Positions 52,568-61,543 of a stretch of DNA of 64,000 bases are shown piece by piece (within the stretch, counting starts at the first letter, position 1; each line of letters opens with the position of its first letter). Position numbers and translations under genes: made by a program. Location of the stretch: assembly GCA_963840665.1 (NCBI GenBank), contig CAWIZO010000011.1, forward strand, positions 775,043 to 839,042, in the 5' to 3' direction. This DNA comes from DATFTE01 sp963840665. Its GTDB lineage: Bacteria > Acidobacteriota > Terriglobia > Terriglobales > Acidobacteriaceae. Under the pieces are notes generated by a model. The model had not been told where the DNA came from. It saw only the letters and a list, made by a program, of their open reading frames with translations, and made no database searches.

Positions 52568-54772
52568 ATGTCTCCACGAATTGCCTCCCGCAGCGTCCTG
52601 ATTTGCCTGATCCTTCTTCTGACAGCCACGTGTGGTTTTGGCTCGTTGTTTATCAACGGCACGTCCTTCCCCGTAGGCCAGGGACCCGGCGCGCTTGCCA
52701 GCGGAGACTTCAACCACGATGGGTTCGCGGACTTGGCTGTTCTCAATATGACCGGGGACTCTGTATCCGTTCTGCTCGGCACAGGAAGCGGCGCCTTTCA
52801 GCCCGATGTGAAGTACAAGACTGGCACGACCAACACTGAATCGCTGGCTATTGGCGACTTCAATGGCGATGGCAATCCCGACATCGCAGTCAACGCTTTT
52901 AGTGAGATCGATATTTTGTTCGGCAATGGCGACGGAACGTTTCAGCCTTTTGTACTAGGTATAACTGCCTACGTTTACAGCTTTGCCGTGGGAGATTTCA
53001 ATAATGATGGGTTTCTCGATTTTGTTTACACCAGTTATAACGGCTTTTCGGAGCTCGTTGTTCAGCTAGGAAATGGCGATGGCAGTTTCCAGCCGCCGCA
53101 GACAGTCTCGTCAAACTTCAACAATTTTGGCGCTATAGCGGTGGGGGACTTCAACCACGACGGAAATGCCGATGTCGCTGTCACGTCCGACGAGAATATG
53201 GGCTACGACGGATCGGTTAAGGTTTTTCTGGGCTTCGGAACTGGAGCCTTTCGCTTCCCCGACAGATACTCGGTGGGGCGTTTTCCGTCGGCAATCGTAG
53301 CTGCCGATTTCAACGGCGATGGCAATCCGGACTTCGCGGTCGTGGACAATTCAAGCCAGAGTTCCTTCCAGGGCGCGTTGTGCATCCTCCTTAACAAGGG
53401 GGACGGTTCGTTCCAGCTCTTCCGTCTGTACCAGAGCATTGCTGATATCGATTCGGTAGCCATCGCGACCGGCGACTTCAACAAAGATGGCATTGCCGAC
53501 TTGGCTATCGCGAACGCTGAACCCAACGACGTCAACGAATTTATCGGCAACGGCGATGGCACATTTCGAAAGGTCGCTACTTGGTCTGTAGGAAGCTACC
53601 CACTGGCATTGCTGGCGCTGGATTTGAACGGCGATGGTGTGGCGGACCTGGTCAGCGCGGACGCCGCGGCCAACGAGGTTCGGGTCTTGCTGGGCCAGTC
53701 GGGAGGTGCTTTCAACGGCGCCAGGAATTACAGCCTTCCCAACCCTTCTTACCTCGGTGCCGCCGGAGACTTCAACGAAGACGGAAAGACCGACATCGTA
53801 GCGGGCAGCTCATACGCTCTCGACATCCTCCTCGGACAAGGTGGTGGCAAGTTCCAGCCAACCACTTCCTACACTACGACCGATCTTGTAAACGACGTGG
53901 TGGGCATCGATCTCAATGGAGATGGCCACCTTGACTTGGTCAACGTAAACCGCAATCCATATGGGAACAGCAGCGTTGATGTGCGACTCGGCATCGGAGA
54001 TGGGACCTTTCAGAACGCCACGAAATATGTCACGGCCGTCGAGTCACAAGCCGTCGTCGTCGTGGATTTCAATGAAGATGGAATGCTGGATATGGTCGTC
54101 AGCAATTACGGCGACTCCAACGCCGTCGACGGAAACTTCAACCTGTTCTTTGGCAATGGCGACGGAACTTTCCGTTCCGGTGGAGCGTTCGCAATCCCAG
54201 GATTCCGCCCCGAGCGAATGGTGGCCGGCGATTTCAACGGAGACGGGCATCAGGACCTTGCGGTTATTACTCTGGGGGCGATGGCCATTGTCTTTGGCAA
54301 TGGCGATGGCACCTTCCAGCCTGCGACGGTCATATCAGGCAGATACGATCCCGGCTTCATCCTCGCGGCGGACTTCAATGGTGATGGCAAGCCAGATCTG
54401 ATCATTTCCAACGGATATCCTGCCGTAATTAACGTGCTGCTTGGAAACGGCGACGGCACCTTTCAAACGACCGACTACAACCTGGTTCCTTACCCGGGCA
54501 GCATGGTCATCGGTGACTTTAACGGTGATGGGTTTCTTGATGTGGCTGTTGTTGTCGATGTTAATTCGAGTTTCCCAAGCGAAGTCTACATTCTTCGCGG
54601 TAAGGGAGACGGAACTTTCACGGTTACTTCCGAGGGAACCGTCGGATTTTCCCCGCAAGGATTGGTAGGCGGCGACTTCAATCAGGATGGCCGCTTAGAC
54701 GCTGTTCTTTTCGACGCAAACTACGCTGGCTTGATTGGTGAAATGACTGTGTTGCTGAACACGGCCCATTAG
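52568..54772 (+). CDS. FG-GAP/VCBS-repeat exported protein
   Basis: The 734-residue product starts MSPRIASRSVLICLILLLTA, a signal peptide. About a dozen FG-GAP/VCBS repeats follow, each with a calcium-binding DxNxDGxxD loop (DFNHDGFADLAV, DFNGDGNPDIAV, DLNGDGHLDLVN and others). Such proteins fold as a beta-propeller outside the cell, often in adhesion or matrix. The repeats cover the whole protein. It is intact, with a composition similar to chromosomal genes. It is the first gene after R7. Confidence 0.87.
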   Translation: MSPRIASRSVLICLILLLTATCGFGSLFINGTSFPVGQGPGALASGDFNHDGFADLAVLNMTGDSVSVLLGTGSGAFQPDVKYKTGTTNTESLAIGDFNGDGNPDIAVNAFSEIDILFGNGDGTFQPFVLGITAYVYSFAVGDFNNDGFLDFVYTSYNGFSELVVQLGNGDGSFQPPQTVSSNFNNFGAIAVGDFNHDGNADVAVTSDENMGYDGSVKVFLGFGTGAFRFPDRYSVGRFPSAIVAADFNGDGNPDFAVVDNSSQSSFQGALCILLNKGDGSFQLFRLYQSIADIDSVAIATGDFNKDGIADLAIANAEPNDVNEFIGNGDGTFRKVATWSVGSYPLALLALDLNGDGVADLVSADAAANEVRVLLGQSGGAFNGARNYSLPNPSYLGAAGDFNEDGKTDIVAGSSYALDILLGQGGGKFQPTTSYTTTDLVNDVVGIDLNGDGHLDLVNVNRNPYGNSSVDVRLGIGDGTFQNATKYVTAVESQAVVVVDFNEDGMLDMVVSNYGDSNAVDGNFNLFFGNGDGTFRSGGAFAIPGFRPERMVAGDFNGDGHQDLAVITLGAMAIVFGNGDGTFQPATVISGRYDPGFILAADFNGDGKPDLIISNGYPAVINVLLGNGDGTFQTTDYNLVPYPGSMVIGDFNGDGFLDVAVVVDVNSSFPSEVYILRGKGDGTFTVTSEGTVGFSPQGLVGGDFNQDGRLDAVLFDANYAGLIGEMTVLLNTAH

Positions 54773-54812
54773 GCTCGCGTGGGACAAACGTGGGGACGAC
54801 AAACGTTTCCAA

Positions 54813-55271
54813 CTAGTGGCCATATTGTTTTTCTAGTTCCAGCACATCGGAGAGTTTGGGGCCGCAAATCACACGGACCACGGGTCCAACGACCCACATG
54901 ACATCGACCTCTGACTGATCTGAATCCGGCACAAGTTCAACACGAGTTTCGGTGGTTCTGTTTTTCGCCAACCTTGAAAGGATTTTGGAAGCGCGCCCGA
55001 CTTTCCAATCCAGATAACGCCGAGCCTCCTCTGCATTCCTGAAATCTCCATATAACACCATCAACCCTTCGCCATTCGATGCTTTAAAATTCGTAAAACC
55101 GAAGTGCGCATAGCCAAATACTGGCGAGCGAAATCCAGCCTTCGTCGCTTGCGTATCGTCGATCTCCCCCATCGAACGACGCTCGAATGTGAGAGACTTT
55201 TCCTCCGCACATACAGCTAGTACTTGCACAAGGAGAGTTGCAACCGCAATCGCGCTGAGTGCCCGGTTCAT
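54813..55271 (-). CDS. Exported protein of unknown function
   Basis: The 152-residue product has a signal peptide, MNRALSAIAVATLLVQVLAV. A compact domain follows (GFRSPVFGYAHFGFTNFKAS, MVLYGDFRNAEEARRYLDWK). No family is recognised. It is in the same module (between R7 and R8) as the FG-GAP gene, tail to tail with a 40-bp gap; no repeat is detected between them. Confidence 0.55.
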   Translation of the reverse strand: MNRALSAIAVATLLVQVLAVCAEEKSLTFERRSMGEIDDTQATKAGFRSPVFGYAHFGFTNFKASNGEGLMVLYGDFRNAEEARRYLDWKVGRASKILSRLAKNRTTETRVELVPDSDQSEVDVMWVVGPVVRVICGPKLSDVLELEKQYGH

Positions 55272-55325
55272 GACAACAATTTACGACGAATGACGAATGG
55301 GTTGTAGCCCAAACTGTTGCTAACA

Positions 55326-55380
55326 GGCGATTTCACGTTTTGACCGCTGGTCCACGAGTGTAACCGAGATTTTTCACCAG
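55326..55380 (+). repeat. Cassette repeat R8
   Basis: Left GGCGATTTCACGTTTTGACC and right GTCCACGAGTGTAACCGAG. The inner arms are of different types (TTTCAC / GTGTAAC). Confidence 0.7.
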
Positions 55381-55397
55381 ACTGACACCAAAACCGG

Positions 55398-56319
55398 TCA
55401 CTTAGAACACCGGCAATCCAGTCCCTGGACGCTAAAACGCTTGCAGTTTTCGGGGACGAGCCATTGTTCTGCATATCCGCCCGATTGCTTCACGAGTCGA
55501 ACTACAAACAGGCGCATGCCTATGTAGACGGTCCCATCCGGCAGAGAAACCACAGAGTTGGGATAAAGGAGACCGAACATCTGGTGTAGCAGCGTCTTGA
55601 TTTCCCCTGCCGAACTGACCTGCGAAATTCCGTGTGTTGTGACCACGAGAGCCACATCTGAGGAGACCCTTGAGACGGCCTGAGGTGCACCGTCCAGCTT
55701 GGCCAGGGTCCGCATGCCCACATCTGAATCGTGCTCAGTGACGATTAGCACTTTGCCCGAATCCAGCCCCATGTGTGCAAGTCCAACGAAAACTAGAAAT
55801 CCAGCCGATGTTTCCACGAATCCACGAACGTTCTCATTCGACAGTTTTCGTGTCCTGCCAGAATCGTTCGCAAACCACAATCCGCCGCCAAACTCGCCAG
55901 CGTCGAATCCAAGGAGCCATCCTTTGCTCGTTTTGACTTTGCTCTCAACACCGAGCATCTCTTTGTCACGTTCGACCAAACTCGCCAGCGTCGAATCCAA
56001 GGAGCCATCCTTTGCTCGTTTTGACTTTGCTCTCAACACCGAGCATCTCTTTGTCACGTTCGACGCCAGAGGGGAGATCCAGCGTGGACGACTTCGCTCC
56101 ATAGGGCTTTGGTCGGGCTGTAATCTCAACGGTTCCCGTCTGAGAGGTGGAGACAAGCCATTCGAGATTTGAATAGTTGGCGCAGGCAATCTCGGTGCTG
56201 TTCTCAGTCGGCGTCGAGTGGACCAGCCATCCGCCGGGTAGAGTCTGCGCCCCTGCTCCCAAATGTGAAACCGCGACCAACAGCGAGAGAACGATCAACG
56301 GGCGATCAAGTGGCGACAT
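55398..56319 (-). pseudogene. Exported propeller-like protein broken by an 88-bp duplication
   Basis: The start at 56319 (MSPLDRPLIVLSLLVAVSHL, a signal peptide) reads through the EIACANYSNLEWLVSTSQTG segment and KEMLGVESKVKTSKGWLLGF, then stops. An 88-bp direct duplication (55891-55978 and 55979-56066, nearly identical) adds a non-multiple of three. Beyond it, the other frame continues SNENVRGFVETSAGFLVFVG to a stop at 55398. Removing one copy restores a frame of about 277 residues. No family is recognised. It lies between R8 and R9. Confidence 0.7.
55891..56066. repeat. 88-bp tandem duplication
   Basis: Two adjacent units of 88 bp start at 55891 and 55979, each beginning AAACTCGCCAGCGTCGAATC. 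They differ at about one base near the end. The near identity indicates a recent event, and the length breaks the reading frame of the host gene. Confidence 0.9.
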
Positions 56320-56363
56320 GCGAGGCAGTTTACCTCAGAGAATAGGCTTGGCTGCTGTTAACA

Positions 56364-56448
56364 GGCGATTACACGTTTTAACCTTTTTGCCCGAATCGGG
56401 GCGTTCCGGGCTTCAGGCATGATGAGTGAAATCGGGATGTTACGGCAC
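56364..56448 (+). repeat. Cassette repeat R9
   Basis: Left GGCGATTACACGTTTTAACC and right GATGAGTGAAATCGGGATG, ending TACGGCAC. The arm types differ at one position. Confidence 0.7.
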
Positions 56449-56486
56449 TTGAAGCCTTGCCCTCGGTTACGAGATATCATTCAAAG

Positions 56487-57204
56487 ATGCCAAGTGAGCC
56501 GCGTTCTCGCCACCATCACAACGTCGATGGTCCGTTCTATGTCGTGAACGGCGAGTGTATGTCTTGCGGCGCACCCGAAATGCACGCTCCGAACCTGATG
56601 TCCCACGACTCGCATGGGCATTGCTTCTTTACTCAACAGCCCGCAAACGCCCACGAAACCGACGAAGCAATTGAGGCTACTTGGGCCTCATGTTGTGGTG
56701 CGTTGCGATACGGAGGTACCGACGCTGGAATCATGATTCGCCTAGCTGAACTGGACCTAGCTGAGCAATGTGATTTCCGCCCGAAAAGAAGACGCCAAAC
56801 CTCGTGCGAGAACGTGCGTCGGTTTTGAGTTTGCAGGTCAATCGAAAACTGCGGCGGCGAACGCAAGAGAAATTACAACATACCTTGCCGATTTCCTCGG
56901 GAGGTCTAATAGCAGCGATGGCAAGGTGCGCTCGTTGCGTGTCACGGAAGTAGGCGCCTCATTCGTCTATGAATGGGGCTACGTTCTAGGCAACCCATGC
57001 CGTGCAATATTCGCCATCGAACCACAATTAGACCAACGTCACTGGTGGGTTCTGATATCCCGGGAAGATGGTCGTGGCACGACGGCGTTCGTAATCAGTA
57101 CCCACAAGGCTCTAATCGAGGACACGCGGTTTCGTTCGATTCAGTGGTTCACTGATGACGAGCGGAAGAGCGGCGTGAATGTCGGTCATTCACTACCGTT
57201 TTAG
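56487..57204 (+). pseudogene. Ferredoxin-like Cys protein joined by frameshift to a second domain
   Basis: From ATG 56487 (MPSEPRSRHHHNVDGPFYVV) the first part has NGECMSCGAPEMHAPNLMSH and ASCCGALRYGG. These are paired cysteines similar to small ferredoxin-like proteins with the DGPFYVVxxxCxxCGAP pattern. The frame ends after 56828, but a shift near 56770 gives KPRARTCVGFEF and a second domain (FVYEWGYVLGNPCRAIFAIE) to a stop at 57204. I read one gene with a single-base shift. It lies between R9 and R10. Confidence 0.5.
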
Positions 57205-57242
57205 GCTCGCTCATCCACTCGCTGGCTGCTGACTGTCGAAAC

Positions 57243-57265
57243 CAGGCGACAGCGCTCGTTGACCT
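57243..57265 (+). repeat. Cassette repeat R10 (left half)
   Basis: CTGTCGAAACCAGGCGACAG and CGCTCGTTGACC give a typical left half; the right half is not recognisable. Confidence 0.55.
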
Positions 57266-57326
57266 GCCACCACTGCCCTTTAAGGGACCATGGCCGGATT
57301 GAATTGATTGCTCATCATCCCAGATT

Positions 57327-58190
57327 CTAGCGTGCCTTCGGTTCGAAGCAGTGAAGATAGGCGCTGGTAATCACGGAAGGAATCATCCTGCCCTTATACA
57401 TGCGTTTCTGATTCGCAGCCGCAACATCCGAAGCCTTGGCAAGTTTAAACGCGAACGTCTTCGTTTGGCCGTCGCGGTCGATCACGAGCGTCATCGTTGC
57501 GGGCGTCGGGCTGCTGAAGAGTTGCTCCAGCTCCGCACGCGATTTGCCCCGTGGGTCGACGCCATTAACTGAGACAATCGGGTCTCCATAGTGCACTCCC
57601 GCAGCCCGCGCCGGCCCGTCCTCGATACCGCCGACGGTCATAGCTTGAGGGTCCGGCCAAACGAATATCTCAAAGCCCGGATAGTAAAGCTCTTGATTCG
57701 GTGGGTAATGCCCCACCGTGAAAATCTTCGTACCAGGCTCTCTCGTGATTTTGCTGATACGCTGCATCTCGTCGGGGGTTGCATCCTTTGGAAACAGCGT
57801 CCCATCGGGACCGCGTTTCAGACCCTCGCGTTCGTACAGTAGCGAACTCGGGACCCGTCGCACGACGACCGTATACGGACCATGTTGGCCCTCTAGTTCA
57901 ATCGTGCTTGAATTTGGGTGGGCGGTTCGCAGGAGCGGACTTGCTTGCTCCACGTCAAACACGCGGGTTCCGTCAATTGATTTCAGTCGATCACCTGGAT
58001 GAATTCCGGCTTTGGCGGCGGGTGTATCCGGTTTGACAACCCACACGATAGGTGGACAATCGGGTCCCGCACCTGACCTGCCTATTAATGTCATCCCAGT
58101 TACGTACTCGTCCGCCCCGGAATCCGCTTGAGCGCACGTGATGGTGCTTAAAGAGCAACACAAGATGAGAAGGCAGAGAGGCTTAAGCAT
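57327..58190 (-). CDS. Exported protein with two PDZ domains
   Basis: The 287-residue product has a signal peptide, MLKPLCLLILCCSLSTITCA. Two PDZ-like domains are present (residues about 40-125, AGIHPGDRLKSIDGTRVFD; residues about 185-265, GVHYGDPIVSVNGVDPRGKS). PDZ domains bind peptide C-termini and are common in periplasmic proteases, but no protease domain is present. It may act as an adaptor. It is intact and lies alone between R10 and R11. Confidence 0.82.
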   Translation of the reverse strand: MLKPLCLLILCCSLSTITCAQADSGADEYVTGMTLIGRSGAGPDCPPIVWVVKPDTPAAKAGIHPGDRLKSIDGTRVFDVEQASPLLRTAHPNSSTIELEGQHGPYTVVVRRVPSSLLYEREGLKRGPDGTLFPKDATPDEMQRISKITREPGTKIFTVGHYPPNQELYYPGFEIFVWPDPQAMTVGGIEDGPARAAGVHYGDPIVSVNGVDPRGKSRAELEQLFSSPTPATMTLVIDRDGQTKTFAFKLAKASDVAAANQKRMYKGRMIPSVITSAYLHCFEPKAR

Positions 58191-58227
58191 GTGCCATTAT
58201 CCGCTTGAAAGGAAACTCTTGAAACCA

Positions 58228-58274
58228 GGCGATAGCACTGAAAGCCCCAAGGTCCGGTCGGTCAATGAGGCTAA
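58228..58274 (+). repeat. Cassette repeat R11
   Basis: Left GGCGATAGCACTGAAAGCCC is of the TAGCAC type. The right half is shortened (GGTCAATGAGG). Confidence 0.6.
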
Positions 58275-58286
58275 CCATCTGTCGAA

Positions 58287-58550
58287 TCAGCTCGCGTGGT
58301 GGAGTTGTTTCCGCAAGGTTTCCACGACAAGACCCACCAGTGCATACGTAACGGCATTCGCCGCTAGAGTCTCATATAGACTAATAGGGCGATGCATGCC
58401 CGCTATCGCAATTGGGCAGGTCATACAGACAAAGGTCCACACATCCCCCATTCGTTCGCTGGTGGATGGGAAGGTTGCGATGGCGAATAGTGCCCAGAAG
58501 CCCGCGACTAGAAAGCCTGCAATCGCCCACATCGCAATCCGGTATTTCAT
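58287..58550 (-). CDS. Small two-to-three-helix membrane protein
   Basis: The 87-residue product begins MKYRIAMWAIAGFLVAGFWA, with GGAGG eight bases before ATG 58550. Hydrophobic segments cover most of it (TFVCMTCPIAIAG, NAVTYALVGLVVETL). No family is recognised. It fills its module between R11 and R12. Confidence 0.55.
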   Translation of the reverse strand: MKYRIAMWAIAGFLVAGFWALFAIATFPSTSERMGDVWTFVCMTCPIAIAGMHRPISLYETLAANAVTYALVGLVVETLRKQLHHAS

Positions 58551-58615
58551 GATCGCCACCTCCGAACAAGGATAATTCTACGCCTTCCGGGCTGCCAACC
58601 TAACTGTCGAAAACA

Positions 58616-58666
58616 GGCGATTTCACGTTTTGACCGCATGATGAGTGAAATCGGGATTTTTCGCCA
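58616..58666 (+). repeat. Cassette repeat R12
   Basis: Inner arms CGATTTCAC and GTGAAATCG pair perfectly. The copy is compact (51 bp), ends CGCCATTGG, and is preceded by ACTGTCGAAAAC. Confidence 0.75.
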
Positions 58667-58724
58667 TTGGTTCTTGTCCGAGCTTGGAAACAGACTGAGA
58701 AAGTTGCGGAAGTGACACCGACTT

Positions 58725-59120
58725 TTAGTCGTGTGAATCAGCCCGATCTTTCGCAGCCTCAGGACTCTCGCTCGCTAGCCATAACGCAAGGACGAGAGCC
58801 ACCCACAAGCAGGACCACCAAAGATAAGGCGTGAGCAGCCGACCCGCGAGCAACATGCCGCCAACGTATGCCGGGATAAGCACCACGCACGAGGCGGTTG
58901 CGCCCCGCGCAAAGCTTCGCCATCGGAATGTCCCAGTGAAAAGCAGAAATAGAACGAATCCAACCCAAACGAGGGTTGTAATCACGAGCAAATAAACTAC
59001 CGACACGTAAACGAGTGATAGCGGCCACGTAAGTCCCATCCCTAAGCTGATGATTGATTGCAACTCATGGCTCGGCTTGAGGAAGTCCCACGACCAAGCG
59101 AGCAAAATAGTCCATAGCAA
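58725..59120 (-). CDS. Membrane protein of unknown function
   Basis: The product is about 131 residues with four transmembrane helices (LVYVSVVYLLVITTLVWVGF, ATASCVVLIPAYVGGMLLAG and others). The start is uncertain. A GGGAG site lies near 59157, but the codon where ATG would be expected is ACG (59148-59150), followed by ATT; TTG 59120 is the downstream option. It lies between R12 and R13. Confidence 0.5.
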   Translation of the reverse strand: MLWTILLAWSWDFLKPSHELQSIISLGMGLTWPLSLVYVSVVYLLVITTLVWVGFVLFLLFTGTFRWRSFARGATASCVVLIPAYVGGMLLAGRLLTPYLWWSCLWVALVLALWLASESPEAAKDRADSHD

Positions 59121-59220
59121 TGCAAAAACGAGTCTCGATAGCGTAATCGTGGTGCTCCCTTCAACAATACGCAGATTCTAGCCCTGCTGCTCCTAGGTTG
59201 GGGCCTTTCGTCCCCCCGCA

Positions 59221-59256
59221 GGGTCGATGAGTGAAATCGGGATTTATCGACAACCA
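59221..59256 (+). repeat. Cassette repeat R13 (right half)
   Basis: GGGTCGATGAGTGAAATCGG then GATTTATCGACAACC form a typical right half; no left half is found. Confidence 0.6.
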
Positions 59257-59273
59257 CCGAAGCAGCGGACATA

Positions 59274-59744
59274 ATGTCGAGTATGGATGCAACGGGAATG
59301 GGCATTCTCGCCATGGTGCTGTCACTCCCTCTCCTCTTGCTGGTCTGGTGGAGATGGCAAAAAGCGAAAGTGGCGAAAGCAAAGCAGTGGCCCAAAACTG
59401 AAGCCACAATTCAAACTGGTTCGCTAGAGGTCGTCGCCCAAACCGAATTCAATAAGGTAAGGCTCCCAGCGTTTGCCTTCTCCTATCAAGTTGGAGGGCA
59501 GTACTACTCGGGCCGGTTTGCCCTATTGCCGTACACAGTTGAATACGACGAGAAACTGATCGACCGAATGATAGGACGGAAACTGGTCATTTGCTTCGAC
59601 CCCTCTCACCCGGACCGCTGGCTGATTCCTGACGAAATGATAGACGGATATAAGGTCGAGCAGAAAATGGGGCCTCATCTCAATGGCCTCTATCCGAGCG
59701 ACGCTGGCGACAACAGCCTGTCCCTGACCCACCTCAATGAGTGA
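59274..59744 (+). CDS. DUF3592-like membrane protein
   Basis: The 156-residue product begins with a membrane helix (ILAMVLSLPLLLLVWWRW). A DUF3592-like domain follows (AKQWPKTEATIQTGSLEV, RLPAFAFSYQVGGQYYSGRF, ICFDPSHPDRWLIP). The family is a single-pass membrane protein of unknown role. Its last codons and stop (TGA 59742-59744) lie inside repeat R14, so the repeat supplies the end of the protein. Confidence 0.7.
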   Translation: MSSMDATGMGILAMVLSLPLLLLVWWRWQKAKVAKAKQWPKTEATIQTGSLEVVAQTEFNKVRLPAFAFSYQVGGQYYSGRFALLPYTVEYDEKLIDRMIGRKLVICFDPSHPDRWLIPDEMIDGYKVEQKMGPHLNGLYPSDAGDNSLSLTHLNE

Positions 59745-59762
59745 AATCGGGATTTATCTCCA
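59706..59762 (+). repeat. Cassette repeat R14
   Basis: GGCGACAACAGCC and a typical right half (CTCAATGAGTGAAATCGGG, GATTTATCTCC). It overlaps the end of the preceding gene. Confidence 0.55.
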
Positions 59763-59810
59763 GTTGATAAAGGCGTTGCTTCTTAAAGCGCGTGCGGAAC
59801 ATAATGCAGC

Positions 59811-60416
59811 ATGCGTCTTTGCCTGAAAATCGGAATGCCGCTGGTGGTCCTGCTGACTTGTCAGCAAGTTATGTTAGCTCAATCGCCGAAACCGGCGCTG
59901 GTGGTCTCTGGCAGCTGCAAAATCTATTCGAATCCGTCGGCCTACGATGGAGTCATGGTCCGCATCCGAGCAGTGTATAGCGGCTCGTTCGAAGGCTCCT
60001 ACCTGTCTGACATCAAATGCTTCGATAAATCGCTTTGGTTCACAGCGCCGGAAGGAATCGCATCGATGGCCGCCGCAAACTTGGGCGGCAGGTCATATCC
60101 GAAAGTCGCCGAGCCTGATTTCACCTTGGTCAAGGACAAGGAATATGAGAAGTTCACGCGGTTTGCTTACGCTACCGTGGAAAACCTTGAACCGGCATAC
60201 AGAGTGACGGCAACATTTACGGGCCGACTAGACCGATGCCGGGACTTCAGGCTCGGGAAAAACTGGGTTGGTAATGGGTTCGGGCAAATGGGACAAAGTG
60301 AGTATCAATTGGTTTTGAAGTCGGTGTCTGAAATTGATGTAGAACAGGCAACAGGCCACGTCGAGACAGTCCCTTCAAAGCTGCCGGACGATATCTCGGA
60401 AAGACCTCATCCCTAA
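59811..60416 (+). CDS. Exported protein of unknown function
   Basis: The 201-residue product has a signal peptide (MRLCLKIGMPLVVLLTCQQV). A domain with two Cys follows (VVSGSCKIYSNPSAYDGVMV, SDIKCFDKSLWF), giving possible disulfide pairing. No family is recognised. Its stop is 12 bp before repeat R15. Confidence 0.55.
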   Translation: MRLCLKIGMPLVVLLTCQQVMLAQSPKPALVVSGSCKIYSNPSAYDGVMVRIRAVYSGSFEGSYLSDIKCFDKSLWFTAPEGIASMAAANLGGRSYPKVAEPDFTLVKDKEYEKFTRFAYATVENLEPAYRVTATFTGRLDRCRDFRLGKNWVGNGFGQMGQSEYQLVLKSVSEIDVEQATGHVETVPSKLPDDISERPHP

Positions 60417-60428
60417 TTGCTGTAATCA

Positions 60429-60483
60429 GGCGGTTTCACTTGTAACCCTTTGGTTACGAGTGTAATAGGGATTTTTCGCCAAC
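60429..60483 (+). repeat. Cassette repeat R15
   Basis: Left GGCGGTTTCACTTG, a central hairpin GTAACC-CTTT-GGTTAC, right GAGTGTAATAGGG and end CGCCAAC. Confidence 0.75.
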
Positions 60484-60513
60484 TGAGATTTCAGTTTCCC
60501 AGACGTCGCAACC

Positions 60514-60816
60514 TCAGTGATGATGGAGCAACACTATTGGCAACGGGATCATCATGTAAGCGAGTAACGCCACAGAAAAACAGATCGCGGACAAACGATC
60601 CAAAGTGCTTTTTTCAACCTGGTTGCTTAGTCGATCCAACTCCTGCAAATACTTGCGATACAGAAACCAAATGACAACAGTGCTGGCGACTCTGACACTT
60701 GGCTCCAGGTAGTCCCATCCGGCAAAGCCTGCGGGTGGACGTAGAAGATGAACTACGATGTCCAACGAAAAAGCACCTCCCAAAAAAGCGAGAATATGCA
60801 GGAAGTTTCGAGACAT
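60514..60816 (-). CDS. Small membrane protein
   Basis: The 100-residue product has three hydrophobic helices (FLHILAFLGGAFSLDIVVHL, VASTVVIWFLYR, ICFSVALLAYMMIPLPIVLL) with AAGGA upstream. No family is recognised. It fills the R15-R16 module. Confidence 0.55.
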   Translation of the reverse strand: MSRNFLHILAFLGGAFSLDIVVHLLRPPAGFAGWDYLEPSVRVASTVVIWFLYRKYLQELDRLSNQVEKSTLDRLSAICFSVALLAYMMIPLPIVLLHHH

Positions 60817-60926
60817 ACGTTTTCGTCCTTCGTCTTGATCTCAACAACGGTATGGAGTGTACGCCCATGTCTTTCGACCATAAGGCTCATTAGCGTGACC
60901 CATGAAACCGTCAACTGATGAGAACA

Positions 60927-61006
60927 GGCGTTTACACGTTCTGACCCCGCTGGAGTCTTTCGCCCTACAAAGCCTTGATGAGTGAAATCGCGATTTTTCG
61001 CCAACT
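60927..61006 (+). repeat. Cassette repeat R16
   Basis: Left GGCGTTTACACGTTCTGACC and right TTGATGAGTGAAATCGCG, ending TTTTTCGCCAAC. Confidence 0.75.
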
Positions 61007-61068
61007 AACGCACTGTCCGCGTTGCCGAAAAACGTTCGTCATTGTGTATCGTGCATAGCAGAGCCCAT

Positions 61069-61434
61069 TCAGGGCAGGCTGTCGAAAAACATATAGATCG
61101 CAGCAATGCGCCCGTTCCGGGCAACGACAAAATCGGTTCCCGCGTAAGCTGGAGGTTTGCCGGGAGTGCCAGATACCCATCGAACCCGTCCGGCATCACT
61201 TAATTCCTTGGGAGGGGAGAGAGGCTGGTATTTGAAATCCGGATGTGTTGCTTTTATCACACCAGCAATACGATCAATCTCGTCACGGCCGCGGTAGATG
61301 CCCCCGTTGGGATCGTAGAACACACCATCTTCATTCCAGATGTCGTCTAGGGCCGTGCGCCGACGCACGGGGTCATTTTCGCCAAAGACGTCGCTCAGAT
61401 TACGAAGCAGCAAGGTCGATATGCTGTAGGACAT
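61069..61434 (-). CDS. SnoaL/NTF2-like protein
   Basis: From ATG 61434 (GGAGAAAAG upstream) the 121-residue product has the SnoaL-like pattern (ALDDIWNEDGVFYDPNGGIY, RGRDEIDRIAGVIKATHPDF, FVVARNGRIAAIYMFFDSLP). Such folds serve as small-molecule isomerases or binding modules. It is cytosolic by sequence. It is intact and alone between R16 and R17. Confidence 0.75.
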   Translation of the reverse strand: MSYSISTLLLRNLSDVFGENDPVRRRTALDDIWNEDGVFYDPNGGIYRGRDEIDRIAGVIKATHPDFKYQPLSPPKELSDAGRVRWVSGTPGKPPAYAGTDFVVARNGRIAAIYMFFDSLP

Positions 61435-61543
61435 GACTTTTCTCCTCCAGGGAACCGGGCCTCGCTGTCTAGATGCATGCATCGAAGGAAAGTTGCGGCA
61501 AGACGCGATTGCTGATTGTTCAAGTCATTGACTGTCGCAACGA

